From JBQTIY01 sp052387675 (GTDB taxonomy: Bacteria; Planctomycetota; B15-G4), in NCBI GenBank assembly GCA_052387675.1, contig JBQTIY010000001.1, positions 248,001 through 312,000 on the forward strand: 64,000 nucleotides of DNA, given 5' to 3'. How positions within the stretch are numbered: position 1 is the stretch's first letter; each line of letters starts with the position of its first letter. Under the pieces are notes generated by a model that saw only the letters and a list, made by a program, of their open reading frames with translations, did no database searches and had not been told where the DNA came from. Below, in pieces: positions 8,683 to 16,527 of this stretch. Made by a program: the position numbers and the translations under genes.

Positions 8683-9462
8683 ATGCTGCGTCCCATGCAG
8701 CCGGCCTCGGAGCAGCTCGTCGCGATCGTCAGTGACATTCACGGCAATCGCCAGGCGCTCGCGGCCTGCCTGAGTGATGCGCACGAGCAGGGCGCCACGG
8801 CCGTCTGGTGCCTCGGCGACGTCGTGGGCTACGGCGCGCGGCCGGGCGAGTGCTTGGCGCGGCTGCACGAGGAGTCGGCGCTGCTCATCCGCGGCAATCA
8901 CGAGCAGGCCGTGCTGTCGGGACCTTACGGCTTCAATCCGGTGGCCGCCGCGGCCATCGACTGGACGGCGGCCCAGCTCGATGCCGCCGCGCTGGCCGCC
9001 CTGCGCGCGCTGCCCGAGCGCATCGACACGGCCACCGCCGTGCTCGTGCACGGCTCACCTGCCCAGCCCCTCGACGAATACCTTTTCCCCGAGGATGCGC
9101 TCGACCATCTGCCGCGCAGCCGCGACTACTCGCCCAAACTGGCCCGCTCCTTCCGGCTCATCGACCGGCCCTGCTTCGTGGGGCACACGCACGTGCCCGG
9201 CGTGATCGGCGCCGATCTGCGCTGGGTCGAGCCGACCGCGCAGCAAGGCGTCTACGACACGGCTCGCCGCCCTTGCCTCATCAATGTGGGTTCGGTGGGC
9301 CAGCCGCGCGACGGCGACCGCCGCGCGAGCTATGCGCTCTTCGACGGCGAGCGCGTGCGCTTCCGGCGCATCGCCTACGACTGGCAGGCCGCCGCGGATG
9401 ACATTCGTGCCACGCGCGCGCTGCCCGAGATCCTCGCGCAGCGCCTCGCCGAGGCCTGGTAG
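8683..9462 (+). CDS. Calcineurin-like metallophosphoesterase
   Basis: 259 aa (or 255 from the second ATG at 8695). All metal ligands are present in order: IVSDIHGN (about 15-22), LGDVVGYG (about 45-52), RGNHEQA (about 72-78), a His in VLVHGSP and VGHTHVPG (about 165-172), followed by INVGSVGQPRDGDRR. This pattern is that of the YfcE/diadenosine-tetraphosphatase-like branch of phosphoesterases, usually cytoplasmic. It is probably co-transcribed with the ATP-grasp gene. Its stop lies 10 bp from the stop of the convergent RNase HIII gene. Confidence 0.85.
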   Translation: MLRPMQPASEQLVAIVSDIHGNRQALAACLSDAHEQGATAVWCLGDVVGYGARPGECLARLHEESALLIRGNHEQAVLSGPYGFNPVAAAAIDWTAAQLDAAALAALRALPERIDTATAVLVHGSPAQPLDEYLFPEDALDHLPRSRDYSPKLARSFRLIDRPCFVGHTHVPGVIGADLRWVEPTAQQGVYDTARRPCLINVGSVGQPRDGDRRASYALFDGERVRFRRIAYDWQAAADDIRATRALPEILAQRLAEAW

Positions 9463-9472
9463 CTACAGCTAC

Positions 9473-11005
9473 TTAGTCCGGCAGCGTGAGCGTGAGACCG
9501 CTGCGCGCCGGTGCCAGCAGCACCCCGGCGTGACGAACTGCCCGCTTTGCCGGCGCTGACTCCGCTGTGGGCACCACGCAGACGATGCCGGCGCGATGCG
9601 CGCGAGCGAGGGCCACGAGCAGCGGATCGTCGACGTCCTCCTCCGGGCCGACGAGCACGCGCCAGCCGGAGAGCAGGCCTCCTTCGCGCACGAGGGCCGT
9701 GGCGAGCAGTTCACTGAAGCGCGCGCGGCGACGCGGCGTGCTGTCCAGCACGATGCCGCCGCAGAGCATGGGCAAAAGCTCAAAGGCCGGGCAGGGCGGC
9801 GCGGGCTCGAGCAGGCGGCCCTCCGCGCTGAGGCGCAGCGCGCGAAAGGGCTTGCCCGCGGCATCGCGCAGAGAGGCCTGGCGAAGGTCGAGCGTGCCGG
9901 AGAGCAGAGCCTGCGCCGCCTCGTCATCGAGGAGCTGATGCAGCGCCGGCAGGCGCGCCTTCTCGCCGGTCTCGGGCAGACCGCGCATCAGGCGCGCCGT
10001 GCGGAAGGAGGCCTTCACGAAACTCGGCCATTCCGGCGACGTCCGCGCGCGGCGCCGCATCCAGGCCAGCGTGTCGCGATGGCCGGCATTGCCCGAGCCC
10101 AGCGGGCCGTCGTCGACCTCGGCGATCAGACCCTGCATTTCGCGGCTGCGCTGGCTGCGCGCCAGCACCGAGGCTGCGCGCGGCGCCAAGTGCCGGTCGT
10201 CGGCCTTGGTCTGCACCAGCACGCTCGCGCCGCGCCCGCGCCAGACCGCCACCGCGCGGCTCAGCAGCGGGCCGATGCCGTAGTCGTCGATGACGATCTC
10301 CAGGCCGGTCAGCGAGCCGGGACCGTGCTCGGCCAGCAGATCGCCGACGAGGCGGACGTAGGCCAGGTCGAGCAGGCCGTTCTTGGACCAGGCATCGAAG
10401 AGACGGTTGGGAATGGCGAGCGTGGCGCCGCGCAGGCCCTGGGCGCGCAGGCCGGCGAGCTGCTCGCCGAGATCTTCCCAGCCGGAAGCGGCGCGGCTCG
10501 ACTTGGTGTCCACGTGCCCAATGCAGCGCTCCAGCGCGGGCACCAGCGCCAAAGGCAAGAGCGCCCCCCCCACGACGGCGCTGCCGAGCAGCTCGCCGGT
10601 GCCGGTTTCATCCAGGCCGATGAGCTGCACCAGCCCCGGGCTGGTCCCGTGCATGAGCTGGCCGCTGGGACTCTGCCTGTGCGCCGCCGGCGCGAGGCCC
10701 GGCTCGGCGGGCTCCGCGCCCTGGGGCCCCCTGGGCTGCGCGCCGCCCGCGTCGCCGCCCGTCTCGCCGCACAGCTCAGCGATGGCGGCTTCCACGAGCG
10801 CGCCCTCGGCGTCGCCCGCGCGCACCGTGCTCACGAACTTGCCCGAGGTGTAGGCCGTGAAGATCGAGCGACCCTCGGTGCGCACTTCGAAGTCCACATA
10901 GGGATTCTTGGGTGCCTGCAAGAGCGCGTGGCCGCGCCCGGCCAGCAGCGCGCGCAGCCGCTGCCGCCGTGCGTCGCTGAGCGTGCGCGAGTGCGAGGCG
11001 CTCAT
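9473..11005 (-). CDS. rnhC: Ribonuclease HIII with extra C-terminal region
   Basis: 510 aa, against about 300 for usual RNase HIII. Residues 33-63 (NPYVDFEVR, TAYTSGKFVSTV) match the TBP-like substrate-binding domain specific to HIII. An Ala/Gly/Pro linker leads to the catalytic domain: LIGLDETGTGELLG (Asp132, Glu133), DTKSSR, VIDDYGIG (Asp240 or 241) and KADDRHLAPRAASVLAR (Asp269 or 270). It would cleave RNA in RNA-DNA hybrids, for example primers and R-loops. Residues after about 345 form an additional 165-residue region with CGGIVLDSTPRRRARFSELL and RVLVGPEEDVDDPLLVALAR that I do not recognise. Its start lies 10 bp from the stop of the nuclease gene at 11016. Confidence 0.8.
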   Translation of the reverse strand: MSASHSRTLSDARRQRLRALLAGRGHALLQAPKNPYVDFEVRTEGRSIFTAYTSGKFVSTVRAGDAEGALVEAAIAELCGETGGDAGGAQPRGPQGAEPAEPGLAPAAHRQSPSGQLMHGTSPGLVQLIGLDETGTGELLGSAVVGGALLPLALVPALERCIGHVDTKSSRAASGWEDLGEQLAGLRAQGLRGATLAIPNRLFDAWSKNGLLDLAYVRLVGDLLAEHGPGSLTGLEIVIDDYGIGPLLSRAVAVWRGRGASVLVQTKADDRHLAPRAASVLARSQRSREMQGLIAEVDDGPLGSGNAGHRDTLAWMRRRARTSPEWPSFVKASFRTARLMRGLPETGEKARLPALHQLLDDEAAQALLSGTLDLRQASLRDAAGKPFRALRLSAEGRLLEPAPPCPAFELLPMLCGGIVLDSTPRRRARFSELLATALVREGGLLSGWRVLVGPEEDVDDPLLVALARAHRAGIVCVVPTAESAPAKRAVRHAGVLLAPARSGLTLTLPD

Positions 11006-11015
11006 GCGCGCGCCT

Positions 11016-12866
11016 TCAGCGCAGCACCAGCCGCACGAGCGCCGGATCGTGGTCGCTGGCCTGGTTCACAAACTCCGCATTGAGATGCACGAAGCGAAAC
11101 TCGAAGTGCGGAGCGCCCTCCGGGCCGGCCAGCGCCGGACTGAGCAGGATGTGGTCGAGTTGCTCCGACTGGCCCTGGAAGATGTAGCTGTAACGCTCTT
11201 CCGGCGGCAGAGTGAGCGCCGCATCCACGAGGCCGGCCGCCAGGAGTTCGGCTACCGGTGCGGAGAAGCCCGTGTCATTGAGGTCGCCGAGCACGACGAG
11301 CCGCGCCCCGCGGTCGGCTGCGAGCCGCCGCTCGACCTCGGCGCGCACGACGCGCGCCTGAGCCACCCGGCCCGCTTCGGTTGGCCGGGACGGCGGCTGC
11401 CGCAGCCCGAAGGCCGGCTCGTCGCCGATCTTGCTGCTCCAGTGGTTCACGATGACGGTGAGCGGCTGCCCACGCCAGCTCAGCTCGGCCACGAGCGGTT
11501 TGCGCGCGCCGGCGAAGGCCGGATGCTCGGGCAGGAGGCGCTGCGGCGTCGCGAGGAGTTGCAGGCCGCGCTCTTCGCGCCAGAGCAGGCCCACGCGGAT
11601 GTTGCCGCCGGGCTGGCCGCCGTCGGCCTGATCTTGGGGCGGCACGTCCACATAGTGGTAGCCCGCGGCTCCCGCCGCGGCCAGCGCGCCGAGCAGGCGC
11701 TGAGCCGTGCGCTCGCTGCTGACGGTGCCGTCATCCACCGCGCCGCTGTCGTCCTGGATCTCCTGCAGCGCAACCAGGTCCGGCATGCCCAGCGCTTCCA
11801 CGATGATGAGGGCCAGCTCGCGCAGCCGCCGCGCCTCAACATCCGCCGCGAGATTCTTCACGTTGAAGGTGGCCAGCGAGAGTTCCTCGTCGCGCGCGGG
11901 CCGGGCGCGCTCACGCACGACGCCGCCCAGCGCGCGCACGCTGCTCCGAATCTGCACCCGATAGGCGCCAAAGGCGTAGTCGAGCGGGCCGACGGCCGGA
12001 TCCTCCAGCAGCGAGCCGACATCCACGCGCGGCGTCTTGGCCAGCAAATCGTCGAGCAGCAGCCGTTCGGGATTCTGGTCGTGGCTGCGCAGGGTCAGGC
12101 CGCCGCGCGCACTGCGCCCGCTGGCCAGCGTTCCACGGTTGCCCAGCACCCAGAGCTCACCGAAGCCATTGGTGGGCGCGATGGCCACCGCCTCCGGGAT
12201 CTCCACCAGCATGCCCTCGAGGCTCTCCAGGAAATCGAGGCCGTCCTGGGCCGGGTCGAAGAGCGCGCCCTCGCGCACGTCACCGTCATCGGCGATGACG
12301 CGGTCCGGCGGCAGACGACCCTTCAGGCCCAGGCGCACGGCTTGAGGCACGGCCTGAGAGGTCCCGAGCCGGCGGAGGGCTTGCACCTCGTGCAGTTCGG
12401 TCACGGAGAGTTCGTCGTCGCGCTCCGGCTGCGTGTGCTCGGTCACCACACCGCTGAGGCTCAGCAGATCTCCAAACTGCACGCGCTCACCGGCGCCACT
12501 TGGCTGAGCGATGTCGTAGACCGCCGCGGATCCCGTGCGCACGAAGACCGCTTCAGAGGTCTCGTCACGCCCGTCTTCGCTGCCGTCCTGCGCCTGCAGC
12601 CAGAAGCCGAACTTCGCGACGGCCGTGACCACGCCCTGCACTTGCACGCGCCGCCCGGCCAGCGGCGAGAGGTGGGCCGCGCCCTGCACCGCGTGCAGTG
12701 GCGTGAACTCCGCGCCGAGCGGGGCCGCCTCGGCAGCAGGCGCTGCCCCCGCCGCACTCGTCGATCCGGCCGGCAGCGGCGCCGCGCCTGGCTCACAGCC
12801 CGCGCCCACGAGCAGCGCAGCAATCAGCAGCGCGGCAACGCACAGGATTCGGCGAAGCTGGAGCAT
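11016..12866 (-). CDS. Extracellular nuclease-like lipoprotein (EEP superfamily)
   Basis: 616 aa, starting at the ATG at 12866. A lipobox (LVGAGC) marks it as a lipoprotein. Residues about 60-170 look like an OB-fold region (VQVQGVVTAV, LQAQDGSEDG) that precedes the catalytic domain in ExeM/NucH-type nucleases. The endonuclease/exonuclease/phosphatase domain follows: LATFNVKNL, VALQEIQDD (metal Glu), VIVNHWSSK, VVLGDLNDTG (Asp-x-Asn), and QASDHDPALV (Ser-Asp-His) at the C-terminus. The set is complete, so it should be an active surface phosphodiesterase that degrades DNA, perhaps for phosphate scavenging. It precedes RNase HIII on the same strand. Confidence 0.85.
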   Translation of the reverse strand: MLQLRRILCVAALLIAALLVGAGCEPGAAPLPAGSTSAAGAAPAAEAAPLGAEFTPLHAVQGAAHLSPLAGRRVQVQGVVTAVAKFGFWLQAQDGSEDGRDETSEAVFVRTGSAAVYDIAQPSGAGERVQFGDLLSLSGVVTEHTQPERDDELSVTELHEVQALRRLGTSQAVPQAVRLGLKGRLPPDRVIADDGDVREGALFDPAQDGLDFLESLEGMLVEIPEAVAIAPTNGFGELWVLGNRGTLASGRSARGGLTLRSHDQNPERLLLDDLLAKTPRVDVGSLLEDPAVGPLDYAFGAYRVQIRSSVRALGGVVRERARPARDEELSLATFNVKNLAADVEARRLRELALIIVEALGMPDLVALQEIQDDSGAVDDGTVSSERTAQRLLGALAAAGAAGYHYVDVPPQDQADGGQPGGNIRVGLLWREERGLQLLATPQRLLPEHPAFAGARKPLVAELSWRGQPLTVIVNHWSSKIGDEPAFGLRQPPSRPTEAGRVAQARVVRAEVERRLAADRGARLVVLGDLNDTGFSAPVAELLAAGLVDAALTLPPEERYSYIFQGQSEQLDHILLSPALAGPEGAPHFEFRFVHLNAEFVNQASDHDPALVRLVLR

Positions 12867-12876
12867 CGCGCCGATT

Positions 12877-14340
12877 CTACGGATCGGGCGTCGCGGCCGG
12901 CTCGGGCTGTGCGCGGCGCGGCGAGCGGACGAAGGGCGCCTCATCGAGCTGCACTCGCACCGGCAGCGTGGCGATGCGCCAGCGCACGCGCAGCAGGAGC
13001 ACGCCCGCCACCGCCGCAAGCGCCACAGCGAGTCCGGCCCACAGGCCTTGCGGGCCATAGCCCAGCGTGAAAGCCAGCACGAAACTCAAGGGAATGCCGA
13101 GCACCCAAAAACCGAGCAGGTGCAGCAGCATGGCCACCTTGGTGTCGGCCGTGCCGCGCAGAATGCCCGAGCAGACAACTTGCAGGCCGTCAAAGACCTG
13201 GAAGGCCGCGGCCAGCGGCAGCAGCGAGGCCGCCATGCCCACGACGCGCACATCGGGCGTGTAGAAGCGCGCCAGCGCTTCGGGCAGGAGCCCGAAGACC
13301 ACGGAGAAGAGCAGCATGACGCCGGCCCCCAGCACGAGCGCCGCGCGCACGGCGCGCCGCAGCCCCTCGTGATCACCGCGCCCCACCGCTTGACCGACGC
13401 GCACCGAGGCAGCGATCGAGATGCCGAGCGGCACCATGAAGGAAAGCGAGGCCAGGTTCAGCGCGATGTAATGCCCGGCGAGTTCGGCCTCGCCGAGGCG
13501 GCCCATGCTCAGGCCCACGAGCGCAAAGGCTCCCATTTCCAGCAACATCTGGGTGCCGATCGGCAGGCCGAGTCGCAGCATGCCCACGAGCGGACGGAGT
13601 TGCAGCAGGTTGGGCTGCAAGGGGCGCAGGCGCGGCGCGAGCGCGGGCCAGGCCAAAGCCAGGAGCCCGGCCAGCATGGCCCAGCGGCAAATCGACGTGG
13701 CCATCGCCACGCCGACCACGCCGAGTGCGGGCAGCCCCATCCGCCCGTGCACAAAGCCCCAGTCGAGCGCCGCGTTGAGCAGGTTGGCGAGCAGGATGAC
13801 GAGCACGATCGGCCGCATGCGGTGCTGCGCCTGCAAGGTCGGGCGCAGCACGACGAAGGCCAGGAAGGCCGGAATGCTGGGGATCATCCAGAGCGCGTAG
13901 TCCGCGGCCACGGGCACGATCGACTCGGGCTGGCCGGCCCAGCGCAGCACCGGTTCAGCGAGCAAGATGATCAAACCGACGGGCACCGACAGCAGCCCGG
14001 CGAGCAACAGGCCGCGCTGCACGGCGCGCGCCTCGCCGACGCGGTCGCCTGCGCCAAGAGCTTGGTTCACCAGCGGATCCACGGCCAAGATCACCCCCAT
14101 CGAGAATCCGATGAGCATCCAGGTGAAGAGGCCGCCGATGGCCACGGCGGCGATCGGGCCGGCCGTGTCGCCGGGCAGGCGGCCGACCATGAGGCCATCG
14201 ACCACGTTCATGGTCATCATGCCGACCTGCACGAAGACCACGGGCAGCGCGAGGCGCGCCTGCGCCAGGGCCTCGCCGCGCCAGTTGGTCGTGGCGGCGT
14301 GCGGCTTCAGGTCTTGGTTTCGTGCCGGCGGGCTGGACAT
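12877..14340 (-). CDS. MATE-family multidrug/toxin exporter
   Basis: 487 aa from the ATG at 14340; a GTG nine bases upstream is less likely. Twelve hydrophobic segments are evident, arranged as two MatE halves. The first half begins LALPVVFVQVGMMTMNVVDG with GRLPGDTAGPIAAVAIG, and the second begins LRLGLPIGTQMLLEMGAFA, the repeated opening of NorM-type antiporters. It should export cationic drugs or metabolites using a Na+ or H+ gradient. The stop lies 10 bp from the start of the nuclease lipoprotein downstream, so the two may share a transcript. The gene is divergent from the Rieske-flavodoxin fusion. Confidence 0.9.
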   Translation of the reverse strand: MSSPPARNQDLKPHAATTNWRGEALAQARLALPVVFVQVGMMTMNVVDGLMVGRLPGDTAGPIAAVAIGGLFTWMLIGFSMGVILAVDPLVNQALGAGDRVGEARAVQRGLLLAGLLSVPVGLIILLAEPVLRWAGQPESIVPVAADYALWMIPSIPAFLAFVVLRPTLQAQHRMRPIVLVILLANLLNAALDWGFVHGRMGLPALGVVGVAMATSICRWAMLAGLLALAWPALAPRLRPLQPNLLQLRPLVGMLRLGLPIGTQMLLEMGAFALVGLSMGRLGEAELAGHYIALNLASLSFMVPLGISIAASVRVGQAVGRGDHEGLRRAVRAALVLGAGVMLLFSVVFGLLPEALARFYTPDVRVVGMAASLLPLAAAFQVFDGLQVVCSGILRGTADTKVAMLLHLLGFWVLGIPLSFVLAFTLGYGPQGLWAGLAVALAAVAGVLLLRVRWRIATLPVRVQLDEAPFVRSPRRAQPEPAATPDP

Positions 14341-14396
14341 GCGGCCCACGGTAGCCGCGCCGCAGGGCCTTCGCCACGCGCGTTAGGATGGGCGCC

Positions 14397-15539
14397 ATGA
14401 TCACGCCACCCGCCTCACCTGCGCGCTGGGTCTCCGCCTGCCAACTCGCCGACCTGCAGCAGCGCGGCTCGCTGGCCGTGACGCTGGAGCGCGTGCGCCT
14501 CGCACTCTTCTGGCACGACGGCGCGCCCCGCGCCATCGCCAACGCCTGCAATCACAAGGGGGCGCCACTCGCCGGCGGCCAGATGCGCGGCGACTACGTG
14601 GTCTGCCCCTGGCACGCCTGGGAATACAACGTGAAGACCGGCGTCGGCCGGCCGCCCTACGATGTCGAGGCCGTGGCCAGCCACGCCTGCGAGGTCCGCG
14701 GCAGCGAAGTATGGGTGAATCTCGCGCCGGCTTCGCCGCGCGTCGTGACCACGCACGCCGTCCACCCGCTGGCGCGCCCGGTCGTCCACGAGCCGCACGA
14801 GCGGCCGCGCGTGCTCGGCCTCTCCACCACCGCGATGGCGGCCGACAATCCGCGCTTCTCCACCAGCGACCATCTGCTTGAGCACGCCCTCGATCACGCA
14901 ACCAAAGAGCTGAACGCGGAGACGCGGCTCCTGCGCCTGCGCGAGCTGTCCTTCCGCGAGTGCGAGGGCAACTACAGCAAGGCTGCGCGCGCCTGCACGT
15001 GGCCTTGCGCGATCACTGAGCGCGACCCGCAGGATGGGCTCACGCCGGTCTACGAAGGCTTGGTGCACTGGGCCGACGTCGTGCTGGTGGCCACGCCGAT
15101 CCGCTGGGGCGCGCCTTCCTCGCTCTACACCAAGATGATCGAGCGCATGAACACCATCCAGAACCAGGTCACCATCGCGAACAAGGTGCTCATCGAGCGC
15201 AAGGTCGCGGCCTTCATCATCATGGGCGGCCAGGACAACATCCAAGCCGTGGCCGGCCAGATGCTCACCTTCTTCAGCGAGCTGGGCTTCTCCTTCCCCC
15301 AGTTCCCCTTCATTGCGCACAGCCGCGGCTGGTCGTCCGAGGACATGGAGCGCAACGTGCGTGCGGTGCAGGCCAGCGAAGACCTGCGCGCTGGCGCGCG
15401 GGAACTCGTCGCTCGGGCGCTCGACACCGCGCGCCACCTGCAGCCGCCCGGACATTTCGAGCGCGGCGGACGCAAAGCCAGCCGCGACGCCGCAGCGCAG
15501 GATCCGGCCGGCGTTCAGGACTCTGCCGGCGCGCGATGA
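14397..15539 (+). CDS. Rieske [2Fe-2S] - flavodoxin-like (NADPH-dependent FMN reductase) fusion
   Basis: 380 aa from the ATG at 14397, which has AGGA nine bases upstream; an ATG at 14388 overlaps that ribosome site. Residues 10-110 are a Rieske domain with ligands Cys51-x-His53 (CNHKGAPL) and Cys70-x2-His73 (CPWHAWEY). Residues from about 138 are an FMN-binding flavodoxin-like domain: RVLGLSTTAM, ADVVLVATPIRWGAPSSLYTKMIERM, AAFIIMGGQDNIQAVAGQM. The fusion puts an iron-sulphur electron carrier and a flavin site on one chain, so it should act as a soluble redox protein. The acceptor is unknown. Its stop overlaps the next start as ATGA. Confidence 0.8.
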   Translation: MITPPASPARWVSACQLADLQQRGSLAVTLERVRLALFWHDGAPRAIANACNHKGAPLAGGQMRGDYVVCPWHAWEYNVKTGVGRPPYDVEAVASHACEVRGSEVWVNLAPASPRVVTTHAVHPLARPVVHEPHERPRVLGLSTTAMAADNPRFSTSDHLLEHALDHATKELNAETRLLRLRELSFRECEGNYSKAARACTWPCAITERDPQDGLTPVYEGLVHWADVVLVATPIRWGAPSSLYTKMIERMNTIQNQVTIANKVLIERKVAAFIIMGGQDNIQAVAGQMLTFFSELGFSFPQFPFIAHSRGWSSEDMERNVRAVQASEDLRAGARELVARALDTARHLQPPGHFERGGRKASRDAAAQDPAGVQDSAGAR

Positions 15540-16276
15540 GCGCCGGCCGGCCCAATCCTTACCCGCCCCTGATCGGCCACCGCGGCGCGCGCAAGCACGC
15601 GCCCGAGAACACGCTGGCCGGGCTGCGTTGCGCGGCTGACTTCGGTGTGAGCTGGGTGGAGTTTGACGTGAAGCTCAGCCGCGACGGCGTGGCCCTGCTG
15701 ATGCACGACGAGACACTGGAGCGCACGACCAATGGCCGCGGCCGCGTGGCCGACACCGCTTGGAGCACGATCGCGGCGCTGGACGCCGGAGCGCGGTTCG
15801 GCCCTCGCTTTGTCGGTGAACGCGTGCCCACTCTTGCCCAAACGGTGGAGTTGCTCGACGAGCTGGGCCTCGGCGCCAACGTCGAGATCAAGCCCTGTCC
15901 CGGCCGCGAAGTGGAAACCGGCCGCCTCGTCGCCACCGAACTGGCGCGCCTCTGGCCGGCACGTCTGCCAGCGCCGGTGCTCTCGAGTTTCTCTGAGGCC
16001 GCACTGGAAGCTGCACGTGCCGCGGCGCCACAGCTTGCGCGCGGACTGCTCGTGGGCGCACTGCCTCTCGACTGGCAAGCGCGCGCCGAGCGCCTGGGCT
16101 GCATCGCCGTGCACTGCGGCGCGCGTGAGCTGACTGCCGAGCAAGTGCGCGCCGTGAAGCAGGCCGGCTATCCGCTGCTGGTCTACACCGTGAATGACGC
16201 CGCGCAGGCTGCGCAACTGCGCGCCTGGGGCGTGGACTCGCTCGTCACGGATGATCCGCCGGCGTTGAGCGCCTAG
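15536..16276 (+). CDS. Glycerophosphodiester phosphodiesterase
   Basis: 246 aa; ATG overlaps the preceding stop (ATGA). The GDPD signature is complete: IGHRGARKHAPENTLAG (catalytic His, Arg and Glu, about 13-29), WVEFDVKLSRDGVALLMHDETLERTTNG (metal Glu and Asp, second His) and, near the end, GYPLLVYTVNDAAQ and GVDSLVTDDP. There is no signal peptide, so like UgpQ it should act in the cytoplasm, releasing glycerol-3-phosphate from glycerophosphodiesters. This fits the neighbouring convergent glpK-glpD genes, which make and oxidise glycerol-3-phosphate. The last bases lie inside the intergenic repeat. Confidence 0.9.
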   Translation: MSAGRPNPYPPLIGHRGARKHAPENTLAGLRCAADFGVSWVEFDVKLSRDGVALLMHDETLERTTNGRGRVADTAWSTIAALDAGARFGPRFVGERVPTLAQTVELLDELGLGANVEIKPCPGREVETGRLVATELARLWPARLPAPVLSSFSEAALEAARAAAPQLARGLLVGALPLDWQARAERLGCIAVHCGARELTAEQVRAVKQAGYPLLVYTVNDAAQAAQLRAWGVDSLVTDDPPALSA

Positions 16277-16527
16277 TGCGCCCGCGGCGGGGGCTCGGCG
16301 GTGCCGCTCAGACACCTCGCCGACTCGGCCGATGCGGCCGAGAGGTCGGCTCGGAACTCGCGGCACACCGACCCCCGCCGCGTCGCACCGCGATGCAGTT
16401 ATGGGAAGGCAGTTGGCTGTCGGTGGGCGCACTGCGGCGGCCTCGGCTGATCGGGCGAGAGCGAGGACAGACCGGCGAAGCACCCCCGGGTCGCCGCAGA
16501 GCGGAGCCCGTGGCAGCCGCGGAGCGC
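16266..16527. repeat. Convergent-intergenic composite repeat, copy 1
   Basis: The first 151 bp (16266-16416) match 32270-32420 with no gaps and about seven mismatches, and the first hundred or so bases are nearly perfect. The core holds a strong hairpin, CTCGGCC-GATGC-GGCCGAG, extended by GCCGAC/GTCGGC arms. A second shared block follows (16456-16470 and CCCGTGGCAGCCGCGGAG at 16507-16524), with a variable middle. The element begins within the last codons of the phosphodiesterase gene and ends at the glpD stop, so it fills the whole convergent gap. It could be a bidirectional terminator, a REP-like element or a small RNA; there is no T-tract. Confidence 0.85.
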
